A stretch of DNA of 25,193 nucleotides from an uncultured bacterium (GCA_905215805.1 CAJMRL010000030.1:1-25193); one strand, 5' to 3'; shown: positions 14,327-22,099, counted from the first letter of the stretch. The notes: generated by a model from the letters alone, not told the origin. Program-made: numbers and translations.

Positions 14327-14399
14327 AGCTGGTAATGGGACTCGAACCCGCGGCCTGCTCATTACGAATGAGCTGCTCTACCAACTGAGCTATACCAGC
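14327..14399 (-). tRNA. tRNA-Thr (anticodon CGU)
   Basis: 73 bases fold as a full cloverleaf: acceptor GCTGGTA/TACCAGC, D-arm GCTC...GAGC, anticodon arm GCTCA-TTCGTAA-TGAGC with anticodon CGT, 5-base variable loop, T-loop TTCGAGT, U73 discriminator. CCA is not encoded (TCT follows). The T-stem GCGGG/CCCAT has one C-A mismatch and one G-U pair, which is unusual. It lies downstream of yqeY on the same strand, separated by a hairpin. Confidence 0.95.
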
Positions 14400-14405
14400 A
14401 AATAA

Positions 14406-14429
14406 GTGTACCGCTTTTACACGGTACAC
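14406..14429 (-). terminator. Hairpin between yqeY and tRNA-Thr
   Basis: An 8-bp stem GTGTACCG/CGGTACAC with an 8-base loop, followed by TTATTT and then directly the tRNA. It may end the rpsU-yqeY message or act as a processing stem for tRNA read-through. Confidence 0.55.
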
Positions 14430-14445
14430 GTAATATCAAAATTTA

Positions 14446-14889
14446 TTAACCAAGCAATTCCCTTGCTATTCGATTAATTTCTTTTCCGTCGGCTCTACCC
14501 TTTGTCTTAGGCATAACCGCCGCCATAACTTTGCCCATATCCTTGACCGACTGTGCACCTGTTTCTTCAACAGCCTGCTTTACGATCGCCTCAAGCTCTT
14601 CATGTGAGAGCTGCGGGGGCAGATATTCCATCAGTATGTCCATTTCCCGTTTGAGCTGTGATATCAAATCATCACGGCCGCTTTTTTCGTATTCCGGAAG
14701 GGAATCCCTGCGCTGCTTGAGCTGCTTTGCGATGACATCAAGAACTCCGTCATCGTCAAGGGTAACCTTACTATCCTTTTCAACCTGCAAAACACCTGCT
14801 TTGATAAGCTGAACAACATTTTTGCGGATAGTATCCTTTTCCTTCATAGCTGACTTCAAATCCTCTTTAAGCTTATCCTTCAGTGTCAT
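14446..14889 (-). CDS. yqeY: GatB/YqeY domain protein
   Basis: 147 residues from ATG 14889 (MTLKDKLKEDLKSAMKEKD); AAAGGAG (14899-14905) is 9 bases upstream, whereas the in-frame ATG at 14898 touches it. YqeY proteins share the tRNA-binding C-terminal domain of the GatB amidotransferase subunit and are small cytosolic helical proteins; their exact role is not settled. The conserved signatures EYLPPQLSHEEL (near 110) and GKVMAAVMPKTKGRADGK (near the C-terminus) are both present, and the length is normal. It directly follows rpsU, the usual arrangement in Firmicutes, 29 bases apart, and is probably co-transcribed from the rpsU promoter. A tRNA-Thr gene follows. Confidence 0.95.
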   Translation of the reverse strand: MTLKDKLKEDLKSAMKEKDTIRKNVVQLIKAGVLQVEKDSKVTLDDDGVLDVIAKQLKQRRDSLPEYEKSGRDDLISQLKREMDILMEYLPPQLSHEELEAIVKQAVEETGAQSVKDMGKVMAAVMPKTKGRADGKEINRIARELLG

Positions 14890-14918
14890 TAAAGCCATCT
14901 CCTTTTATAAATAAAAAA

Positions 14919-15092
14919 TTAATACTTTCTCTTTCTTGCAGCCTCAGACTTCTTTTTACGCTTTACGCTGGGCTTTTCATAGTGTTCACGTTTTCTGACC
15001 TCTGCCATAACACCCGACTTAGCGCACTGGCGCTTAAATCTGCGAAGAGCGCTGTCCAAGCTTTCATTCTCTTTTACTCTTACTTCTGACAT
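14919..15092 (-). CDS. rpsU: 30S ribosomal protein S21
   Basis: 57 residues: MSEVRVKENESLDSALRRFK at the start, a central EVRKREHYEKPSVKRKKK and a very basic C-terminus (AARKRKY). This is full-length S21, a small-subunit protein that helps base-pair mRNA leaders to 16S rRNA. GGGAGGG lies 8 bases upstream of the ATG. It is the first gene of rpsU-yqeY, with a good sigma-A promoter at 15184-15213 and a leader of roughly 90 bases. Confidence 0.97.
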   Translation of the reverse strand: MSEVRVKENESLDSALRRFKRQCAKSGVMAEVRKREHYEKPSVKRKKKSEAARKRKY

Positions 15093-15183
15093 CTTCTTTT
15101 CCCTCCCTCCGGCAAGTCGATTCTAAAACGGACTTGGATGGAATGTTGAAGTATGATAACATATTATCCATACAACAATAGAT

Positions 15184-15213
15184 ATTATACAATATTTTAG
15201 GGGTAAATGTCAA
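15184..15213 (-). promoter_or_regulatory. Promoter of rpsU-yqeY
   Basis: Minus strand TTGACA (15213-15208), 18-base spacer, TATAAT (15189-15184). Confidence 0.82.
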
Positions 15214-15288
15214 GATGTTTAAGAAAAATTTTTATAAATTTTTTTAATTTTTTTCTAAAACAGCATAATATGACATAAATGCGTTATA

Positions 15289-15633
15289 TTAACCTGCAGG
15301 CCAGCCGAATTCTCTTCCGCCCATAAGATGGAAATGCAGATGGGCAACAGTCTGTCCGCCGTCCTTTCCGCAATTGTTCACCACGCGGTAGCCCTTTTCA
15401 TCGATACCGAGCGTCTTTGCGATCTCCGGGATCTTTTCCCATATATGAGAAACATACTTGACATTTGTCTCATTTATATCGTTCGCGCTTGTAATATGGC
15501 ATTTGGGAACAATAACTATATGCTCCGGAGCCTGAGGGTCTATGTCGCGGAAAGCAAGCATCATATCGTCTTCATAAACCTTCGTTGACGGGATATCTCC
15601 CGCGATGATTTTACAGAATAAGCAATCCTGCAT
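15289..15633 (-). CDS. HIT family nucleotide hydrolase (HinT-like)
   Basis: 114 residues, the normal HinT length. It hydrolyses adenosine 5'-phosphoramidate-type substrates in the cytosol. The histidine triad HLHFHLMGG places His at 98, 100 and 102, the last being followed by LMGG as in HinT; C4-x2-C7 is the usual N-terminal Cys pair (CLFCKI). The C-terminus GREFGWPAG is typical. AAAGGAC lies 7 bases before the ATG. It follows alaS by 77 bases on the same strand, with an intercistronic hairpin between them, so it may be partly read through from alaS. Confidence 0.95.
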   Translation of the reverse strand: MQDCLFCKIIAGDIPSTKVYEDDMMLAFRDIDPQAPEHIVIVPKCHITSANDINETNVKYVSHIWEKIPEIAKTLGIDEKGYRVVNNCGKDGGQTVAHLHFHLMGGREFGWPAG

Positions 15634-15665
15634 AATATCAGTCCTTTCTTGAAAATCAGCTCGCG

Positions 15666-15695
15666 CGGCGTGCGGGGAAATGTGTCCGCACGCCG
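15666..15695 (-). other. GC-rich intercistronic hairpin between alaS and the HIT gene
   Basis: A 10-bp perfect stem CGGCGTGCGG/CCGCACGCCG with a 10-base loop lies 15 bases after the alaS stop. There is no immediate U-tract on the minus strand, so it may be an mRNA stabiliser, a processing site or a weak terminator. Confidence 0.55.
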
Positions 15696-15710
15696 TATAA
15701 GCCTAATATT

Positions 15711-18353
15711 TTATTTGTTTATCATTTCAGTCACAAGCTCGTCTACTCTTGCCAAAGCATCGTCTATCTTCATTGCGTCCTTGCCGCCGCCCTGCGCCAT
15801 ATCCGGCTTGCCGCCGCCTCTGCCGCCGCATATAGCGGTAAGCTCTTTAATGATATTTCCGCAGTGAATGCCCTGCTTTACAGCCTCTTTCATAGCCATA
15901 GCGATGAATGTGATCTTTCCATCGGTGTTTGCCGCGAGAACGATAACTCCGTTATTCATCTGTGATTTAGCGCTGTCTGCAAGAGCCTTCATCTCATTTA
16001 CGCTCATTCCGTCAACCTGTGCGGTAAGCACGTTTACCGCTCCGAGATGCTTTATTCCGGCAAGCATGTTCTTTGTTCTCATAGCTGCCATCTTATCGCG
16101 TATCTCTTCCAAGGTCTTTTCTAAAGACTTGTTTTCAGCTATTACGCTCTGTGCCTTTTTGTCTATTTCGTGTATCTGGTTTGTCTTTAATGACGCCGCC
16201 GTGCGTTCGATAAGGGCATCTCTGTCCTTTATATAATCCATTACGCCTTTTCCCGTAACGGCTTCTATACGTCTCACTCCGGCTGCAACGCCGCTTTCAG
16301 AAACAAGCTTGAACAAGCCGCATTGAGCAGTATTCGTAAGATGAGTACCTCCGCAGAATTCAACGCTGTAGTCACCCATAGAAACGACTCTTACGACCGC
16401 GCCGTATTTTTCTCCGAACTGTGCCTCTGCACCGAGCTTTTTAGCCTCATCTATAGGAAGCTCCTGTACAGTTATCGGCATACATGAAAGTATAGCTTCG
16501 TTTACCTTATCCTCAACGAGAGCTGTCTGCTCCGGAGTCATTGCTTCAAAATGCGAGAAATCGAAGCGGAGTCTGTCGGCGGTAACAAGCGAGCCTGCCT
16601 GGGCTACATGAGCTCCGAGAACTTCCTTAAGCGCTTTATGAAGGAGATGTGTCGCACTATGGTTGCGGCTTATAGCCATTCTGTTGCTCTTGTCAACCTT
16701 AAGAGTAACCTCGTCTCCGAGATTAAATGTACCCGATGTTACATGTACCTCGTGGAGGTATATACCATCGCCGGTCTTTTTGGTATCCAAAACCTCTGCC
16801 GTACCCGATTTTCCTTCGATAACTCCCTTATCTCCGGACTGACCTCCCATTTCAGCATAGAACGGAGTCTTATAGGTAACGATTATGCCGTTCTCTCCGT
16901 CAGTGATTTCGGAAGAAACCTCGTTTACAGCTACGATTCCGCCGATCGTGCTGACACTTTCAAGCTCAGTATAGCCTGTGAATTCTGTAGCTTCATTTAT
17001 ATCCTCAAAGCTGTAACTGTCCTCAGCATCCCAGCTTGAGCCGTCCTTTCTTGCTTCCTTTGCCATCTTCTTCTGGCGGTCCATTTCAGCATTAAATCCG
17101 TCTATATCAACAGAAAGACCCTGCTCCTGCGCCATTTCGACAGTCAGGTCGAGAGGGAAGCCGTAGGTGTCATGCAGCTTGAATGCTTGTGCACCTGTGA
17201 GCGTTGTCTCATTCTTGGACTTTGCTTCTTCTATATATTCTCCCAAAACCGCAAGACCGTTATCGATGGTAGCGTCAAAGCGTTCCTCTTCCTTCTTTAT
17301 AATACGCTTTATATAATCTCTCTTCTCCTCAAGCTCCGGATACGCGCTCTTTGAGCAATTGATGACCGTATCCGCAACCTCATATAAGAACTGGCGGTTT
17401 ATGTTAAGAAGCTTTCCATGACGCGCAGCTCTTCTCAAAAGACGGCGCAGAACATAGCCCCTGCCTTCGTTTGACGGAATAACGCCGTCAGAGATCATCA
17501 TGACCGTACTTCTTATATGGTCAGAAATAACACGCAGAGAAACATCTGTTTTTTCGTTTTCTTTATAATGTACGCCGGCTATTTTTGATATATGCTTTAT
17601 TACATCCTGGACCGTGTCGACCTCAAACAGATTGTCCACGCCCTGCATAACAACAGCCAGTCTTTCAAGACCCATTCCGGTATCGATATTCGGATTGGGG
17701 AGGGGATTATAATTTCCGTCCTCATCCTTGTCATACTGGGTGAATACGAGATTCCATACCTCCATATACCGGTCACAGTCGCAGCCTACGCCGCAGGTCG
17801 GCGAATTACAGCCGTATTCCTCGCCGCGGTCATAATAAATTTCCGAGCACGGACCGCAAGGACCTGTTCCATGCTCCCAGAAGTTATCTTCCTTGCCGAG
17901 CTTTACGATATGGTCAGGCGAAACGCCGTTTTGGTTTATCCATATATCTCTTGCTTCGTCATCGTTTTCGTATACAGAAACATAGAGCCTTTCCTCCGGT
18001 ATCTCCAATACCTTTGTAAAGAATTCCCATGCCCATGCGGTGGCTTCCTTTTTGAAATAATCGCCGAACGAGAAGTTGCCGAGCATTTCAAAAAATGTAC
18101 CGTGTCTTGCGGTTTTTCCGACGCGCTCTATATCCGGAGTACGGATACATTTCTGACATGTCGTTACTCTGTGGCGGGGTGGTTCCTCCGCACCGGTAAA
18201 CCATTTCTTCATCGGAGCCATACCTGAATTTATAAGGAGCAGACTTGCGTCATCCTTCGGAACAAGCGGAAAGCTGTCCAGTCTTAAACAGCCCTTTGAC
18301 TCGAAAAAGCTCAAAAACTTTTCACGAATCTCATTTACGCCCATACTTTGCAT
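15711..18353 (-). CDS. alaS: Alanine--tRNA ligase
   Basis: 880 residues, full length. It charges tRNA-Ala with alanine and edits Ser/Gly errors. The N-terminal catalytic domain (about 1-250) carries RTPDIERVGKTARHGTFFEM (motif 2 region) and DTGMGLERLA (motif 3, near 224-233). A Cys-rich insertion is at 182-193 (CNSPTCGVGCDC). The editing domain has the zinc site H565-x3-H569 (NHSATHLLH) with C667 and H671 (FCGGTH). The C-Ala domain closes with GGRGGGKPDMAQGGG. AAGGAAG precedes the ATG. It is driven by a fully consensus promoter with a leader of only about 70 bases, too short for a T-box, so regulation by uncharged tRNA is not expected. Confidence 0.98.
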   Translation of the reverse strand: MQSMGVNEIREKFLSFFESKGCLRLDSFPLVPKDDASLLLINSGMAPMKKWFTGAEEPPRHRVTTCQKCIRTPDIERVGKTARHGTFFEMLGNFSFGDYFKKEATAWAWEFFTKVLEIPEERLYVSVYENDDEARDIWINQNGVSPDHIVKLGKEDNFWEHGTGPCGPCSEIYYDRGEEYGCNSPTCGVGCDCDRYMEVWNLVFTQYDKDEDGNYNPLPNPNIDTGMGLERLAVVMQGVDNLFEVDTVQDVIKHISKIAGVHYKENEKTDVSLRVISDHIRSTVMMISDGVIPSNEGRGYVLRRLLRRAARHGKLLNINRQFLYEVADTVINCSKSAYPELEEKRDYIKRIIKKEEERFDATIDNGLAVLGEYIEEAKSKNETTLTGAQAFKLHDTYGFPLDLTVEMAQEQGLSVDIDGFNAEMDRQKKMAKEARKDGSSWDAEDSYSFEDINEATEFTGYTELESVSTIGGIVAVNEVSSEITDGENGIIVTYKTPFYAEMGGQSGDKGVIEGKSGTAEVLDTKKTGDGIYLHEVHVTSGTFNLGDEVTLKVDKSNRMAISRNHSATHLLHKALKEVLGAHVAQAGSLVTADRLRFDFSHFEAMTPEQTALVEDKVNEAILSCMPITVQELPIDEAKKLGAEAQFGEKYGAVVRVVSMGDYSVEFCGGTHLTNTAQCGLFKLVSESGVAAGVRRIEAVTGKGVMDYIKDRDALIERTAASLKTNQIHEIDKKAQSVIAENKSLEKTLEEIRDKMAAMRTKNMLAGIKHLGAVNVLTAQVDGMSVNEMKALADSAKSQMNNGVIVLAANTDGKITFIAMAMKEAVKQGIHCGNIIKELTAICGGRGGGKPDMAQGGGKDAMKIDDALARVDELVTEMINK

Positions 18354-18427
18354 ATATTTTCTTCCTTCCTGTTTGAAACATTATTATATATAATTGGTAG
18401 ACAATCATACTATTTTATCATCACAAT

Positions 18428-18456
18428 ATTATATAATTTTTGAGCGCATATGTCAA
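18428..18456 (-). promoter_or_regulatory. Consensus promoter of alaS
   Basis: Minus strand TTGACA (18456-18451), 17-base spacer, TATAAT (18433-18428). Almost the whole spacer and part of the -35 form a 17-base sequence that recurs at 20223-20239. Confidence 0.9.
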
Positions 18457-18488
18457 GTACTGTGCGGGATTTTTTACATATTGTATGT

Positions 18489-18530
18489 AAAAAGCCCAAG
18501 GCTTCTTATAAAGTGAAGCCTTGAGCTTTT
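18489..18530 (-). terminator. Intrinsic terminator of the YGL-repeat membrane protein operon
   Basis: Minus strand: a 16-bp stem (18530-18515 with 18505-18490) containing one U-G pair, 9-base loop, ending in a T5 run. It starts about 36 bases past the stop codon at 18566. Confidence 0.85.
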
Positions 18531-18565
18531 ATAAAAATAAGTAATAAAATTTTAATTTTTGAAAA

Positions 18566-19480
18566 TTACTGAGCAGCTGTATCTGTTGAAGCAGCGTCTG
18601 CCGCAGCAGCGTCAGCTGCCGGAGCTGCCGATACTTCAGCCGGAGCTTCTGTTTCTTCAGCAGGCTCCTCTGTCGGCGCTTCAGTTGCCTCGTTCATTTC
18701 TTTTGTCTTTGTGTCATAAATTGTTCTTACTTCTTTCCAGAGAGTATCGGCTGTGATGTCATCGCCCAAGCCGTATTCCTGCTTAAAGGATTCAAGGTTT
18801 TCCTCTCCTACCATGACGCCAAGCTTTGTGAGTCCCTCTGCTTCGCCCCATGTCATATCCTCGGTTACCTCATCGCCCCACTGGTACGCAGTTTTCATTT
18901 CGTCAAAATCCCATCCGTACATCTGAGCCATTACTGAAACCGGGATTGTATAGAATGCAGCCGATTCTGTTGTATTTGCCGGCATATCCTCGGGAAGCTG
19001 GTACTCAGCAAGGAAGTCCTTCAGATCCATACCTGCAGCGTCTGCAACCTCGCCTATGGTTCTGCCGCTTGTATCAACATATCCCATTCTGTTATATTTA
19101 TTGAACCATTCCGGTCCCTTAAATACGCCCACAAGCACTATTGCCGCAACAACCACAACAGCGCCTGCTACAGCACAGATCGTTTTTATTTTTGATTTCT
19201 TTGGCGATACTTCATTATTTATTTCAGCTGCCGAAGAATTCTCAAAATCCTCCTGAGCCGCTGTATTTTCATCTGAAACTGTTTCGGCGGACGTATTGTC
19301 CTGAGCTTCAACGCTCTCCTGCTCTGTTTGAGCTTCTGCCTGAGCTTCTGTCTGAGCCGCTTCAACAGCTTCCTGGCTGTCTTCCTGAGCAGCCTGCGCC
19401 GGTGAAGTCTCCTCCGCGGCTTCCTCCTGCGGGATGTTTTCATTCTTCTCAAATTCTTCGTTCTTATTCTCTTCGCTCAC
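18566..19480 (-). CDS. Single-pass membrane protein with three ~39-residue YGL/W repeats (second paralogue)
   Basis: 304 residues from GTG 19480; AAAGGGG lies 9 bases upstream. Residues 1-95 are a very acidic, Gln/Ala-rich, disordered cytosolic segment. Residues about 100-120 (CAVAGAVVVVAAIVLVGVF) cross the membrane after the basic stretch KKSKIK, so the C-terminal part is outside. It holds three helical repeats (140-178, 179-217, 218-256) whose best copy reads SFKQEYGLGDDITADTLWKE. A low-complexity Glu/Ala/Thr/Pro tail follows. The gene lies 25 bases downstream of its paralogue and ends the operon. No family is recognised. A fixed structural or scaffold role at the envelope is possible; binding partners are unknown. 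Confidence 0.82.
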   Translation of the reverse strand: MSEENKNEEFEKNENIPQEEAAEETSPAQAAQEDSQEAVEAAQTEAQAEAQTEQESVEAQDNTSAETVSDENTAAQEDFENSSAAEINNEVSPKKSKIKTICAVAGAVVVVAAIVLVGVFKGPEWFNKYNRMGYVDTSGRTIGEVADAAGMDLKDFLAEYQLPEDMPANTTESAAFYTIPVSVMAQMYGWDFDEMKTAYQWGDEVTEDMTWGEAEGLTKLGVMVGEENLESFKQEYGLGDDITADTLWKEVRTIYDTKTKEMNEATEAPTEEPAEETEAPAEVSAAPAADAAAADAASTDTAAQ

Positions 19481-19505
19481 CTTAATAAACCCCTTTACTT
19501 TTTAA

Positions 19506-20201
19506 TTATTGCTGAGCAGCTGTATCTGCTGCCGTCTCGTCTGCGTTTGCAGCCGTGTCTGCTGTGCCTTCTTCCGGCTGTGCCTGTGAGGCTGTTGCCT
19601 GTGCGTCTGCCGCCGCTGTGTCATCTGCAGCCTGAGCCGTATCCTCTGTCGGGATCGGAGTTGCCTGAGCAAGCTCCTCATTCTTTGCTTCTACAATATC
19701 AGCCACGTCTCCCCATGGAGTATCTGCCGTAACGCTTGCATCTAAGCCGTAAAATTCTTTAAAGGAATCTATCTGAGTCGCATCGCCTATGTAGGTTCCC
19801 AAAGGTATAAGCTTTTCGGCATCCTTCCATGCCATATCCTCGCTCACGCCCTTATCTGCCAAGCCGTAATCGCTTATAAAGCTTTCGTAATCCTGACCCT
19901 GATATTTTGCAAAATTACCCAAAGTCATCTGCGCTGTAAGCTCATTCAAGGTCGAATCCCCGTTTAAACCTTTGTCTGCTACTCCATAGTACTCCAAAAA
20001 TTCATCAACCGACTGACCGGCCTGTCTTGCCGCGACCTTAACATTCATCTCGGCGGTACCTTCCGCGATCTGCCTATCGAGAATATTGTCCGATACCTTC
20101 CTGTAAACCGCGAAGCCTCCTAATGCCACAACAATAATGATAACTACCGCGATAATAAGATTAAGCGGTCCTCCGGATGAGGAGTGACTTTTTCTGTTCA
20201 T
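19506..20201 (-). CDS. Single-pass membrane protein with three ~39-residue YGL/W repeats (first paralogue)
   Basis: 231 residues. A short basic cytosolic start (MNRKSHSSSGG) precedes one membrane helix (13-33). Outside follow three repeats (52-91, 92-131, 132-170) with the pattern LG-x3-A...F-x3-YGL-x-D-x2-V-x-x-D-x2-W-x-DA, for example SFISDYGLADKGVSEDMAWK. A long Ala/Asp/Thr/Gln tail ends the protein. Repeat order and spacing match the downstream paralogue, whose third repeat is closest to this one's third, so the pair arose by duplication of the whole repeat block. The main difference is that the downstream gene gained an acidic cytosolic arm. AAGAAGGGAG precedes the ATG. Function is unknown. 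Confidence 0.82.
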   Translation of the reverse strand: MNRKSHSSSGGPLNLIIAVVIIIVVALGGFAVYRKVSDNILDRQIAEGTAEMNVKVAARQAGQSVDEFLEYYGVADKGLNGDSTLNELTAQMTLGNFAKYQGQDYESFISDYGLADKGVSEDMAWKDAEKLIPLGTYIGDATQIDSFKEFYGLDASVTADTPWGDVADIVEAKNEELAQATPIPTEDTAQAADDTAAADAQATASQAQPEEGTADTAANADETAADTAAQQ

Positions 20202-20222
20202 TGTAAAATAAACTCCCTTCTT

Positions 20223-20239
20223 ATTTTTGAGCGCATATG
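20223..20239. repeat. 17-base motif shared with the alaS promoter, extended to a palindrome
   Basis: ATTTTTGAGCGCATATG occurs here in the leader of the paralogue operon and at 18436-18452 in the alaS promoter, same orientation. Here it continues into the perfect palindrome GCGCATATGCGC (20231-20242). Confidence 0.6.
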
Positions 20240-20260
20240 CGCATTTAAATCATCTTTACT

Positions 20261-20289
20261 ACTATAACACTTTAACACAAAAAAATCAA
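20261..20289 (-). promoter_or_regulatory. Promoter of the YGL-repeat paralogue operon
   Basis: Minus strand TTGATT (20289-20284), 17-base spacer, TATAGT (20266-20261). Confidence 0.7.
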
Positions 20290-20348
20290 GACATATTTTT
20301 TAACATAATATTAATTTTGTGTTACTTATCATACAAATTTTATAAAAA

Positions 20349-20681
20349 TTAGTAGTAAATCCGTCCCGAACCGCTGTTTGCGCCGGGATAAAGAAATTGC
20401 TCTATTTCTTCGTCCGATAATCCGAATTCACGGAAAAATTCCTCGATATCCTCGTAATCGTCATAACCATAGCCGTAATCATAGTCATACGGATAATCGT
20501 CCTGACGTTCGTGAGAATCGGATTGTCCGGAGTCTGTGTTTATATAAAAGCCGCTGCCCGCATGCTCCATGGCTCTGAAAAAGTTTCCGCCGTGAGCATC
20601 TCCTATCGCAGCGAATATAACTCCGACCGCAAAAATGACCGCACCGGCAATTATGACCGTAAGCTTTCCCTGACCTTTCAT
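20349..20681 (-). CDS. Small single-pass membrane protein with an Asp/Tyr-rich tail
   Basis: 110 residues. One N-terminal membrane segment (about 8-28, TVIIAGAVIFAVGVIFAAIG) is followed by an outward part with an unusual Tyr/Asp/Gly tract (YPYDYDYGYGYDDYEDIEEF) and the helix FFREFGLSDEEIEQFLYPG. The ATG overlaps the stop of the DUF1700 gene as ATGA, so translation is coupled. As third gene of the DUF4097-DUF1700 operon it probably works with that module. I do not recognise a family. F-x3-FGL in the helix recalls the F-x3-YGL repeats of the neighbouring operon, but the match is too short to claim kinship. Confidence 0.75.
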   Translation of the reverse strand: MKGQGKLTVIIAGAVIFAVGVIFAAIGDAHGGNFFRAMEHAGSGFYINTDSGQSDSHERQDDYPYDYDYGYGYDDYEDIEEFFREFGLSDEEIEQFLYPGANSGSGRIYY

Positions 20682-21253
20682 GACTTACACCTCCCCAGAA
20701 GCTTTTTTGCTATAGGGGCGATTTTTCTTAAAAGCTTAGGAACTGCCTTTGTATAGAACATATACATAAGGACCATAAAGATAATCCCAAGCCCGAACAG
20801 CATAAAGCCGCAGCCTATCTGCATAAGCTTGTCGCCTATTATTACCTCTGCCGGAAAAGCGCTCAGTATCATACCGGCTCCGCCCAGCCATGCCGCTATG
20901 CTTCCTATTGTCGCCGCTATTACAGCGCCTATAACAAAAGCCGCTATCCCGCCCGCGATGGTTATGAAAACAGATGCTAAAGGCACCGCTATCGGGATAA
21001 GCACTATAGCGCATATCACCGCCGCCCATATCGGAAACGGCTGTGCGGGAGACTGAGGACCTCTGTCATGAGGAGTTTTTCTGAGGAATGTTCTTGCCGC
21101 TCCCTGTACTCCGCCGATGCTTTCTATAGTATTTTCTATATTGTCCGAGCATGAAAAATATGTTTCATAGCGCTTGAGTGCCATCTCAACCTTATTTTCC
21201 GGCAAAAATCCAAGCTCGTTTCTGAGCTGCTCAAAAAATTCTTCCTTACTCAT
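20678..21253 (-). CDS. DUF1700/HAAS domain membrane protein
   Basis: 191 residues. The N-terminal helical domain (MSKEEFFEQLRNELGFLPEN, then KRYETYFS and IESIGG) is the HAAS domain; DUF1700 proteins add several membrane helices, here three to four between about 75 and 175, including AAVICAIVLIPIAVPLASVF. HAAS proteins are thought to pass signals between PadR-type regulators and membrane or secreted partners. The start codon lies inside the end of the DUF4097 gene (8-base overlap), and the stop overlaps the next ATG. No PadR regulator is present in the operon, which is the usual companion. Confidence 0.9.
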   Translation of the reverse strand: MSKEEFFEQLRNELGFLPENKVEMALKRYETYFSCSDNIENTIESIGGVQGAARTFLRKTPHDRGPQSPAQPFPIWAAVICAIVLIPIAVPLASVFITIAGGIAAFVIGAVIAATIGSIAAWLGGAGMILSAFPAEVIIGDKLMQIGCGFMLFGLGIIFMVLMYMFYTKAVPKLLRKIAPIAKKLLGRCKS

Positions 21254-22058
21254 CTGTATTCACCTGCCCGAATGTTATATCAACGTTTCCCATACCGCAG
21301 CTTACCTGCATGGAATGCTTTGCTCCGTTGTTTATTTCTCCGCTGCGTTCACCGTCGCCGCCGAAAGATTTCCCCGCAACCTTTATTGTTCCCATGCCTG
21401 TTTGAGCTGATATGTTAAAATCCGACTCGCTGTTTTTCATTATAGCATCTATTTTTCCGCTGCCGCATGAAATAACAGCATCACCGCTTACTCCCGCGTG
21501 CATAACAATTTTTCCCTGTCCGCAGCCGACACGCATATTATCCGCGTATATGCCGCGCGCGTCAAGGCTTCCGCCGTGAATATCAAGCTTCATATTATCC
21601 GCGTACAAGCCGTCAAGGATTATGCTTCCGGTCTCGGCTTCTACGCTTGCGTCCTTAAAGCGCGTATCCTGCGGAAATGTTATTATGACCTCGCCGGCAT
21701 TGGCGGGAAGCTCCGGTGCGTTCTTCGCGCTTACAGTCCATATCCCATTGTCTATAAAGCTAAGTATACCGTTAGTCTCGCCACTTAAAGAAAAGCGTTT
21801 GCCCGAGCGTATAACAAAATTTCTTCCGCCTGACGAGAATAGAACAGAATGAATGTCAGAGCAAAGCTCCTCGCTTATTCCGGCCTTTTCGGCAGTGCGT
21901 CTGCGCTGCAGGACTACAAGCAAAATAATAGCTCCAAGAATTATCAAAGCAGTCAGAACAGGAGGGATCACCCAGTAAACTCTCGTCATAATCGGTATCC
22001 CAAAGCCCGCTATAATAAGTATAAGAGCTATTATGAGCGGTGCAGGTCTGTTTTTCAT
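21246..22058 (-). CDS. DUF4097 family membrane-anchored beta-helix protein
   Basis: 270 residues from ATG 22058 (MKNRPAPLIIALILIIAGFG); GAAGGGA (22068-22074) lies 9 bases upstream, whereas the in-frame ATG at 22079 has none. Two N-terminal membrane segments (about 7-25 and 30-52) are followed by a basic stretch (RRRTAEK) and a C-terminal repetitive beta domain with the typical DUF4097 strand repeats: SIILDGLYADNMKLDI, GIYADNMRVGCGQGKIVM, VISCGSGKIDAIM, MGTIKVAG. DUF4097 proteins are commonly encoded next to DUF1700, as here. It is the first gene of a three-gene operon with overlapping genes, from the promoter at 22100-22128. A sensory or envelope-associated role is the family-level guess. Confidence 0.88.
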   Translation of the reverse strand: MKNRPAPLIIALILIIAGFGIPIMTRVYWVIPPVLTALIILGAIILLVVLQRRRTAEKAGISEELCSDIHSVLFSSGGRNFVIRSGKRFSLSGETNGILSFIDNGIWTVSAKNAPELPANAGEVIITFPQDTRFKDASVEAETGSIILDGLYADNMKLDIHGGSLDARGIYADNMRVGCGQGKIVMHAGVSGDAVISCGSGKIDAIMKNSESDFNISAQTGMGTIKVAGKSFGGDGERSGEINNGAKHSMQVSCGMGNVDITFGQVNTDE

Positions 22059-22099
22059 GTATACCATTCCCTTCATCATTTATATGAACCTTAAATTAT

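Noticed and set aside
14247..14429. 60-residue minus-strand ORF containing AGIAQLVEQLIRNEQAAGSS
   Set aside because: This is the well-known translation shadow of a tRNA gene; it covers tRNA-Thr and its flanking hairpins.
18354..18433. T-box riboswitch upstream of alaS
   Set aside because: The leader from the promoter to the start codon is only about 70 bases, with no terminator hairpin and no T-box sequence.
19219..19452. Arg/Lys-rich 77-codon minus-strand ORF
   Set aside because: Out-of-frame reading of the Glu/Ala/Gln-rich arm of the membrane protein at 18566-19480.
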